From Thermaerobacter marianensis (GTDB taxonomy: Bacteria; Bacillota; Sulfobacillia; DYIH01; DYIG01): a DNA stretch of 7,014 nt. The notes under the pieces are model-generated. The model searched no databases, was not told where the DNA came from, and saw nothing but the letters and a program-made list of their open reading frames with translations. The translations under genes were made by a program, and so were the position numbers. Positions within the stretch are counted from its first letter, which is position 1; every line of letters begins with the position of its first letter. Positions 1-4,573 of the stretch are shown here, piece by piece. The stretch is from positions 1-7,014 of the forward strand of contig DYIG01000083.1 of the NCBI GenBank assembly GCA_020723725.1, read 5' to 3'.

Positions 1-61
1 TCCACTTGTACAGGGCGGTTCGGGTGACCCCATACTGGCTGAGCAAGACTATCTGTATCAT
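1..61 (-). CDS. Possible helix-turn-helix protein, N-terminal 20 residues only (runs off window)
   Basis: Eight bases after the uvrC stop, an ATG at 61-59 opens a frame that stays open to the window edge. Its 20 codons include the stretch YGVTRTALYKW, which resembles the turn and recognition helix of helix-turn-helix proteins (many transposases and small regulators have a 'YGVSRTTLYRW' type sequence). No clear Shine-Dalgarno precedes the ATG, so translation might be coupled to the uvrC stop. With so few residues, neither the family nor even the reality of the gene can be settled; it could be a regulator, a transposase/integrase-type protein or a chance reading frame. Confidence 0.35.
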   Translation of the reverse strand, partial: MIQIVLLSQYGVTRTALYKW

Positions 62-69
62 TGCCCGGG

Positions 70-1401
70 TCAGTGGATAAGGGTGTCATTCAGCTTGTGC
101 AACACCTCTTCCGCCACTGTCCGGTTCATGCCCGGGATGGCCGCAAGCCCTTCCACACCGGCCTGCCGGATGCCCTCCAGGTCCTTGAAGCGGGAAAGTA
201 TTGCCTTCCGCCGCTTTGGTCCCACACCCGGGATGTCATCGAGAATAGAGCGCAACATGGAACGCGAGCGGCTCTTGCGGTGATGGGTCAGGGCGAAACG
301 GTGCGCTTCATCCCGCAGGCGCTGCAACAGGTGTAGACCAGCCGAATTGCGAGGCAATTTGATCGGTTCGGGGCTACTGCGGGAAAATAACCATTCGTTC
401 TCCTTGGCCAGCCCAAAGACCGGAATCCCCTTGAGACCAAGGGAGTCCATGGTCTCGCTGGCCGCGCTGAGCTGGCCGCCCCCCCCGTCTATGATCACCA
501 GGTCGGGGCGGCGACCGAAACCGCCGACGGCCCCGGACCCCTTTTCAGTCTCGCGGAGGTATCTCTGAAACCTCCGGCTGATAACCTCCCTGATCATGGC
601 AAAGTCATCCGGCCCCTGGACACCCTGGATACGAAAAACGCGGTACTCGCCCTTGGCAGGCCTGCCGCCCTCGAACACCACCATCGAACCCACAGCCTGC
701 CGCCCCTGGGTGTTGGAGATGTCGTAGCACTCGATCCGCCCCGGCAGCGAAGGCAACCCCAGGGCATCCCGGATCTCCACCAGCGCAACCTGATCCTTTT
801 CCGCAACCTGTCGGCGGCACAGGATTTCCTCCATCAAAAATGACCGAGCATTCTTCTCAGCCATCTCCAGGAGCTGGCGCCTGTCCCCCTTGCGGGGGAT
901 GCGGATCTGGACCCGCCCCCGTCGCAGGCCCGTCAGCCACTCCGCAATAGCCTCCGCGTCATCCGCCTGGGCCTGGACGTTGATCACGGGCGGGACGTCC
1001 CTGGCCAGCGCGTAAAACTGCTTAAGGAAAGCCCCGAGTATTTCCCCGTCTGGGGCCGAGCCCGCCTTAGCTAGGAGGAAGGCCTCCCGCCCGACCAGCT
1101 TCCCGCCCCGGACAAAAAACACGTGGGCACAGGCGTCTTCAACCTGATCACCGTCGGGCTCATCAACCGTCCCGGCCGCAGGCCCGGCTGAGGGCCTGGC
1201 TATGGCGACGAAGTCCTCGTCCCCCAGGCGTGCGGACACCACCTTCTGTTTCTCCACAACAGCCTCCAGCAGCCTAAGACGATCACGCAACCGCGCCGCC
1301 TGCTCGAAATCAAGCCTCTCCGCCGCGTCCTTCATCTCGCAACGGATGCGTTCCAGCAATTCGCCACCCCGGCCGTCAAGGAACATCACCAGCTGGTTCA
1401 T
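70..1401 (-). CDS. uvrC: UvrC, C-terminal part (UVR motif, endonuclease domain, tandem HhH), separated from its N-terminus by a frameshift
   Basis: This 443-residue frame is the C-terminal three quarters of excinuclease ABC subunit C, which with UvrB cuts damaged DNA on both sides of a lesion. Seen in order: the UVR motif that contacts UvrB (about residues 14-48), an acidic Gly/Ala/Pro linker (about 70-90), the RNase H-like endonuclease domain with RIECYDISN (D227), VIIDGGGGQ (D305) and RDEAHRF (H367), which match the family's catalytic Asp-Asp-His, and a tandem helix-hairpin-helix (about 388-436, DIPGVGPKR). The authentic frame continues 34 codons upstream of the ATG to about 1503, encoding the conserved Cys-rich linker (RPCLHYYIKRC, GPCAGFSTQEDY), so the ATG at 1401 is not the native start. 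That ATG overlaps the stop of the N-terminal fragment as ATGA. The usual Lys in DGGKGQ is Gly here, within a G8 run. Confidence 0.93.
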   Translation of the reverse strand: MNQLVMFLDGRGGELLERIRCEMKDAAERLDFEQAARLRDRLRLLEAVVEKQKVVSARLGDEDFVAIARPSAGPAAGTVDEPDGDQVEDACAHVFFVRGGKLVGREAFLLAKAGSAPDGEILGAFLKQFYALARDVPPVINVQAQADDAEAIAEWLTGLRRGRVQIRIPRKGDRRQLLEMAEKNARSFLMEEILCRRQVAEKDQVALVEIRDALGLPSLPGRIECYDISNTQGRQAVGSMVVFEGGRPAKGEYRVFRIQGVQGPDDFAMIREVISRRFQRYLRETEKGSGAVGGFGRRPDLVIIDGGGGQLSAASETMDSLGLKGIPVFGLAKENEWLFSRSSPEPIKLPRNSAGLHLLQRLRDEAHRFALTHHRKSRSRSMLRSILDDIPGVGPKRRKAILSRFKDLEGIRQAGVEGLAAIPGMNRTVAEEVLHKLNDTLIH

Positions 1402-1973
1402 AACTGCCCGGTAATCCTCCTGAGTGGAGAACCCCGCACAAGGGCCCTGGCACCTCTTGATGTAATAGTGCAGACAGGGGCGTTCCCGGTGCTGGCGAAA
1501 CCTGACGTCCGAAATGGGAACACCTGCCGCAGGGTCCGCATGGTTTCCTGCAACGATCCCCCGCGCGTATAGGGCCCGAAGTACCGCGAGCCATCATCCT
1601 TGAAGGAACGGGCCACCACCAGCCGGGGCCACTCCTCATTAAGCGTTACCCTCAGGAAGGGGTAGTTTTTGTCATCGCGGAGGCGCACATTGTAACGAGG
1701 CCGGTACTCCTTGATAAGGTTGCTCTCCAGGACCAGGGCCTCGACCTCGGAATCGGTCAGGATGTATTCCAGGTCCTCAACCTGGCCCATCATCGTTAAA
1801 ACCTTGCCCGTCAGACCACGGGCCGACCGAAAGTACGAGCGTACCCTGTCCCGTAAAGAAACGGCTTTGCCAACGTAAATGACCTCTCCGGCGGAATCCT
1901 TGAAGAGGTACACCCCCGGTTTTTCAGGGAGGTTTTCAAGTTTTGTCTTGATACTATTGGATACCCGGTTCAT
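1398..1973 (-). CDS. uvrC: UvrC, N-terminal part (GIY-YIG nuclease domain), truncated by a frameshift
   Basis: The first 156 residues are the GIY-YIG endonuclease of UvrC, responsible for the 3' incision. Visible motifs are GVYLFKD (20-26), VIYVGKA (31-37), SLRDRV with the conserved Arg (about 40-45) and VLESNLIK with the catalytic-type Glu (E83), followed by DDKNYPF and RYFGPYT. After FPFRT (residue 156) the frame departs from the family: residues 157-191 are out-of-frame translation, while the correct continuation (RFRQHRERPC) is in the frame of the downstream fragment. Joined, the two parts make about 635 residues, slightly longer than a usual UvrC. The start ATG at 1973 has only a weak ribosome binding site. 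A well-spaced promoter lies about 60 bases upstream. The fragment alone would lack the UvrB-binding motif and the second nuclease. Confidence 0.93.
   Translation of the reverse strand: MNRVSNSIKTKLENLPEKPGVYLFKDSAGEVIYVGKAVSLRDRVRSYFRSARGLTGKVLTMMGQVEDLEYILTDSEVEALVLESNLIKEYRPRYNVRLRDDKNYPFLRVTLNEEWPRLVVARSFKDDGSRYFGPYTRGGSLQETMRTLRQVFPFRTSGFASTGNAPVCTITSRGARALVRGSPLRRITGQL
1501..1511 (-). other. Frameshift junction in uvrC
   Basis: On the minus strand the N-terminal frame reads FPFRT and then leaves the family consensus, and the next frame picks up with RFRQHRERPC. The distance between the last good codon of one frame and the first of the other is 1 modulo 3 short. UvrC proteins commonly have a CSD-like tripeptide after FPFRT. 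The bases here (CGGACGTCAGG) fit loss of 10 bases between two CGGAC copies, which would restore R-T-C-S-D-V-R. A simple one-base loss fits the phase but not the missing residues. The frame break is directly visible; the deletion model is inference. Confidence 0.85.
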
Positions 1974-1993
1974 CCTATTACCCCGATTCCTTA

Positions 1994-2002
1994 TGGTATA
2001 AT
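1994..2002 (+). promoter_or_regulatory. Extended -10 promoter candidate for the flavoprotein gene
   Basis: TGGTATAAT is a perfect TGn-TATAAT extended -10 element, placed so that transcription would begin near 2009, about 75 bases before the flavoprotein start at 2086. No good -35 hexamer is seen 16-18 bases upstream, which is normal for extended -10 promoters. It sits just upstream of the uvrC start codon, within the uvrC leader on the other strand. Confidence 0.5.
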
Positions 2003-2035
2003 GTGCCTGTCTTTTGTACCAAACTTGAACCGATA

Positions 2036-2064
2036 ATTATGCGTGATAGAAAAAATACGGTCAA
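2036..2064 (-). promoter_or_regulatory. Sigma70-type promoter candidate for uvrC
   Basis: On the minus strand TTGACC (2064-2059) is followed after exactly 17 bases by CATAAT (2041-2036). Both hexamers are one mismatch from consensus. Transcription would begin near 2029, giving a leader of roughly 57 bases before the uvrC ATG at 1973. The -10 overlaps a small palindrome, ATAATTAT, at 2033-2040. Confidence 0.55.
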
Positions 2065-2072
2065 GCATCCAT

Positions 2073-2078
2073 GGAGGG
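2073..2078 (+). promoter_or_regulatory. Ribosome binding site deciding the start of the flavoprotein gene
   Basis: GGAGGG lies seven bases before a TTG at 2086-2088. It lies inside the reading frame if the ATG at 2071 is taken as start, and nothing like a Shine-Dalgarno precedes that ATG. The TTG start is therefore preferred. Confidence 0.65.
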
Positions 2079-2085
2079 AATAACT

Positions 2086-3030
2086 TTGTACGATTTCCTG
2101 ATCATAGGCGGTGGCCCGGCCGGCCTCGCGGCAGCCCTTTTTGGACGACGCAAGCATCTGAAAACAATCCTGCTGGAGAAGAATAACGAGGTGGGAGGGC
2201 ACCTCTGGCACAGCTATGGATCGAAACCCGTGGTCGATTACCCCGGCTTCCCGGAGGGCATCACAGGGTATGATCTGGTGAAGCGGTTTCGCGAACACGC
2301 TGAAAAAGAGGGCGCGGAGATCCACACCGGCGAGCCAATAGAACGCATCGAACCGTGGGAGCCAGGGTACCGCGTTCATACGGGACAGGGCCGCTACTTC
2401 GACGCGCTCTGCATCCTTATCGCCATCGGCACGGCGCCAAGGCGCCTGGGGCTCCCCCACGAAAAGGAATTCGCCAACAAGAGCATTTTCTATTCATTTA
2501 ACTCCCCTGAGGATTTCAGGGGGAAGAGCGTGCTGGTAATCGGCGGCGGCAACTCGGCCCTTGAGGTCGCCATGGGTCTTAAAGACACAGCCAGTGATGT
2601 AAAACTCCTCCACAGGAGCAAATTCCGGGCCGATGAAGGGCTGCAGCACGAATTCCTTGAGAGCGGCGTCCCTTACGAGCTCGGAGTGGTCGTAACCGGC
2701 TTGCATGGGGAAAACGAACTTGAGGCAGTCACGATTCGGAACCTGGAGACCGGTGAGGAATACCGGCGCCAAACCGATGCCCTCATCTCCTGCACCGGCC
2801 TGGCCCCCGGAGCGGGGTTCCTTGAGGATCTCGGCGTCCAGGTCAATGAAAGGGGTTACATCATCACTGATGCCGATCAACAGACCAACGTCCGGGGCAT
2901 TCTCGCCGCAGGGGACATCACCGGCGGTACGGCCCGCCTGGCAACGGCCATCGGGCAGGGTGTAACCGCCTCCCACACCGCCCATCGTTACGTCAAGGAC
3001 ATTCAGATAAAGTTACCGCAAAAAGCTTAG
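2086..3030 (+). CDS. Thioredoxin-reductase-like FAD/NAD(P)H oxidoreductase lacking the CxxC pair
   Basis: A 314-residue flavoprotein of the TrxB / ferredoxin-NADP reductase-like superfamily, presumably cytoplasmic, moving electrons between NAD(P)H and an unknown partner through FAD. Positions from the TTG start: FAD-binding GGGPAG (8-13), PGFPEGITG (about 53-61, as in TrxB), the IAIGTAPR strand (about 113-120), the nucleotide-binding Rossmann motif GGGNSA (143-148), HRSKFR (166-171) and the second FAD motif AAGD (about 274-277). TrxB normally has HRRxxFR for NADPH; two of the three Arg are kept here, so NADPH is likely but not certain. The protein has only two Cys, far apart, so it cannot be an ordinary thioredoxin reductase. 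Ferredoxin/flavodoxin reductase-like enzymes also lack CxxC. An in-frame ATG lies at 2071, but the ribosome binding site favours TTG 2086. Its stop overlaps the stop of the opposing cytochrome gene. Confidence 0.88.
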   Translation: MYDFLIIGGGPAGLAAALFGRRKHLKTILLEKNNEVGGHLWHSYGSKPVVDYPGFPEGITGYDLVKRFREHAEKEGAEIHTGEPIERIEPWEPGYRVHTGQGRYFDALCILIAIGTAPRRLGLPHEKEFANKSIFYSFNSPEDFRGKSVLVIGGGNSALEVAMGLKDTASDVKLLHRSKFRADEGLQHEFLESGVPYELGVVVTGLHGENELEAVTIRNLETGEEYRRQTDALISCTGLAPGAGFLEDLGVQVNERGYIITDADQQTNVRGILAAGDITGGTARLATAIGQGVTASHTAHRYVKDIQIKLPQKA

Positions 3031-3551
3031 TCGTCCCAACCCCCTCGGCCATGACACTCACGGCAGGAGACAGAGCGCCGGTACGTGGTTGGGTGGCAGT
3101 CGTTGCAGTAAAGTTCCTCCAGGTGCTTCCACATCTCCGGGAAGCGCGGGTGGCGGAACGTAGACGGCACCCACCTCGTGGGTGTGTGACAGTCGCTGCA
3201 GGGGATGCCCTGCGCCCCGCCATGGAAACCGTCCCTCGGCAGGCGGTGGCAGGCTGAGCATTTCTCCCTGTCGGCCGGGTTTAACACCCTGTGGTCGAAT
3301 CGTGCCGGACGCCATGCCCTTACCCCGTGACACTGATCACACTTGTCGCTGACCAAGTCGTGGAGCTCATCCTCAGGCAATGAGTGGCAATCGACGCACG
3401 CACGGTCGGTTACTGATTGATGGCTGAAAGAGATATCCTCCCAACTACGGGTGGAAATATGGCAGGCATCGCATCGGTCATCCTTAATATCCGGGTGGGC
3501 GTCACGCCCCTCGGACAGGTGACAGTCCTGGCAGAGGGCATAGCCGGACAA
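3027..3551 (-). CDS. Multiheme cytochrome c, C-terminal part with eight heme motifs (frameshifted from its N-terminus)
   Basis: This fragment carries eight CxxCH heme-attachment motifs in about 175 residues: CQDCH, CDACH, CVDCH, CDQCH, CSACH, CSDCH, CNDCH and CRECH. Most are preceded by a further His (FSH, LHD, FDH, FHG, FRH) suited to be the second axial ligand of a bis-His low-spin heme, as in c3/c7-like cytochromes. The TTG at 3551 is not convincing as a start: no signal peptide follows, and the frame is open back to 3578, reading GEPDPAGKG just before. It is the continuation of the membrane-anchored fragment ending out of frame at 3410. It ends GGWDD, and its stop overlaps by two bases the stop of the opposing flavoprotein gene. 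I do not recognise a named family. Confidence 0.88.
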   Translation of the reverse strand: MSGYALCQDCHLSEGRDAHPDIKDDRCDACHISTRSWEDISFSHQSVTDRACVDCHSLPEDELHDLVSDKCDQCHGVRAWRPARFDHRVLNPADREKCSACHRLPRDGFHGGAQGIPCSDCHTPTRWVPSTFRHPRFPEMWKHLEELYCNDCHPTTYRRSVSCRECHGRGGWDD

Positions 3552-3913
3552 CCCCTTCCCGGCAGGGTCAGGTTCCCCTCAAGACCCTGGTGCTCCGTAT
3601 GACATGTGGAGCACTTCTCGGCCTGCTTGTCCTCATGCAACTCGATCACGGCGGGTTTGGCATCCATCGTTTTCAAATCTTCCGAGGTATGACAACCACC
3701 AGCGGTACACCCTTTTTCATTTATACCCCTGAAGGCCTTGTGACAATCAACGCACGTGGCATCGCGGTGTTCATAGTGCACCGGGCCAGGGGCGTAGAAC
3801 TGGGCAGCAATTTCACCCCCCTGGTATAGCAGCAATATGCCCGAGACAACCAGGATGACGAGCCCGGACAGGTATAAAGCTATCGGAGGACGATCCCCTT
3901 TGTTCTCAGGCAC
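3410..3913 (-). CDS. Multiheme cytochrome c, N-terminal part with membrane anchor and three heme motifs (truncated by a frameshift)
   Basis: The N-terminus has a short charged segment and one hydrophobic helix (IALYLSGLVILVVSGILLLY), an uncleaved signal-anchor that would place the hemes in the periplasm. Three heme motifs follow: CVDCH, the longer-spaced CTAGGCH (CX4CH) and CSTCH, then EHQGLEG. From about 3575 the frame is wrong, and the last 55 or so residues are out-of-frame nonsense. Joined with the downstream fragment the protein has 295 residues and 11 heme sites. The GTG at 3913 is chosen because GTGCCTGA overlaps the stop of the cytochrome b gene, typical of translational coupling; a TTG at 3931 is also in frame but has no ribosome binding site. 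Its partner is almost certainly the cytochrome b gene immediately upstream. Confidence 0.85.
   Translation of the reverse strand: MPENKGDRPPIALYLSGLVILVVSGILLLYQGGEIAAQFYAPGPVHYEHRDATCVDCHKAFRGINEKGCTAGGCHTSEDLKTMDAKPAVIELHEDKQAEKCSTCHTEHQGLEGNLTLPGRGCPAMPSARTVTCPRGVTPTRILRMTDAMPAIFPPVVGRISLSAINQ
3575..3578 (-). other. Frameshift site in the multiheme cytochrome gene
   Basis: The minus-strand bases CTTGAGGGGAACCTG read LEGNL in the upstream frame. Adding one G to the G4 run gives LEGEPDPAGKGLSGYALC, leading straight into the first heme motif of the next fragment. The frame containing the eight C-terminal hemes has a TGA at 3581-3579, so the switch must occur after it. With one extra base, the span 3913 to 3027 is exactly divisible by three (295 codons plus stop). 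The break is seen; the exact base lost is inferred. Confidence 0.8.
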
Positions 3914-4493
3914 GATCGAGCAGCCCCCCAAAGAAGATCATTGAAAACATGTGCAGCAACAGCATGGTGAAAAAAGCCATGGTGATTGGCATGTGCACCT
4001 TCTTCCAGTTGCGGAAGGCCTCTTCGGTGAACGAGACGGCGTACATCTCATCCTCTATGGCTGCCGCATCCAGACCCTGACTCTTGAGGCGGGCGCGCAT
4101 TTCCGACTTCTCCTTGAGAATCTGCTTGTGGATGAAGCTACCCAAGGCACCGCTGATAGCCGTAACCAACATCAAGATAAAGGTCAGCAGGGCCATCCCC
4201 CTTGGCGGGGTTCCGTCACCTGCATGAACGACTATAAGGAAGGTGCCAAAAATGGCGAGAAACTCATGCCTTTCGAGCCACACCTTCAGGGTTCCCAGGC
4301 GAGCGAGTTGGGGGAACTTCTTGCGCATGTAATACATCTGGCCGAACAGCATGGCGAAGGTGCCGAGGTAACCCAGGATGTGGCGTATCCTATCATCGAA
4401 CAAGGTGCCAATCTGAAAGCCTATAACCAGGATCCCTGTGATAACAATAAACATCACGCTGGTTCGCAGCCATGGCATTATTCCCGTAAACAT
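3906..4493 (-). CDS. Diheme-type membrane cytochrome b (five predicted helices)
   Basis: A 195-residue integral membrane protein with hydrophobic helices at about 10-30, 38-56, 76-92, 98-121 and 167-190, and a charged, probably cytoplasmic or periplasmic, loop of about 45 residues between the last two. Helix 3 has H76 and H90, and helix 5 has H167 and H181. Both pairs are H-x13-H, the spacing used in cytochrome b proteins to bind two stacked b hemes between two helices. H38 and H122 lie at helix ends and could have other roles. The gene overlaps the multiheme cytochrome c gene by eight bases, so the two are likely co-translated and form a quinone-linked membrane complex. The ATG at 4493 has GGAGGG seven bases upstream. 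The exact family is not recognised; ferric-reductase-like and formate dehydrogenase/hydrogenase cytochrome b families are relatives by architecture only. Confidence 0.8.
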   Translation of the reverse strand: MFTGIMPWLRTSVMFIVITGILVIGFQIGTLFDDRIRHILGYLGTFAMLFGQMYYMRKKFPQLARLGTLKVWLERHEFLAIFGTFLIVVHAGDGTPPRGMALLTFILMLVTAISGALGSFIHKQILKEKSEMRARLKSQGLDAAAIEDEMYAVSFTEEAFRNWKKVHMPITMAFFTMLLLHMFSMIFFGGLLDRA

Positions 4494-4500
4494 CCAGTCA

Positions 4501-4506
4501 CCCTCC
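4501..4506 (-). promoter_or_regulatory. Ribosome binding site of the cytochrome b gene
   Basis: GGAGGG on the minus strand, seven bases before the ATG at 4493. It supports this start over the second in-frame ATG five codons later. Confidence 0.75.
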
Positions 4507-4548
4507 GCATAAATATTTCGCCATCCCGTGCAATTAAATACAACATCG

Positions 4549-4566
4549 ATTAAAAACCCATTAAAA
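4549..4566. repeat. Two direct copies of ATTAAAA, 11 bases apart
   Basis: ATTAAAA occurs at 4549-4555 and 4560-4566 in the 80-base gap between uvrA and the cytochrome b gene. The one-helical-turn spacing and the AT-rich context could suit a regulatory site or an UP-element-like stretch, but the motif is simple and may be chance. I see no convincing promoter hexamer pair or hairpin terminator in this gap. Confidence 0.35.
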
Positions 4567-4573
4567 TTGTCAC

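Noticed and set aside
1376..1639. 87-codon minus-strand frame across the uvrC break
   Set aside because: Third frame of uvrC; neither flank of the break continues in it and its sequence matches nothing in UvrC.
1978..2460. 160-codon minus-strand open frame ending just before uvrC
   Set aside because: Antisense to the FAD-binding region of the flavoprotein, runs through both promoter candidates and has no recognisable domain.
3929..3931. TTG at 3931 as start of the multiheme cytochrome
   Set aside because: No ribosome binding site; the GTG at 3913, overlapping the upstream stop, gives a more usual signal-anchor N-terminus.
3951..4553. 200-codon plus-strand open frame
   Set aside because: Antisense to the cytochrome b gene, whose helices, His pairs and ribosome binding site are convincing; the plus-strand product shows no recognisable domain.
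4494..4573. Rho-independent terminator for uvrA
   Set aside because: The gap is AT-rich but I find direct repeats rather than a GC-rich hairpin followed by a T run.
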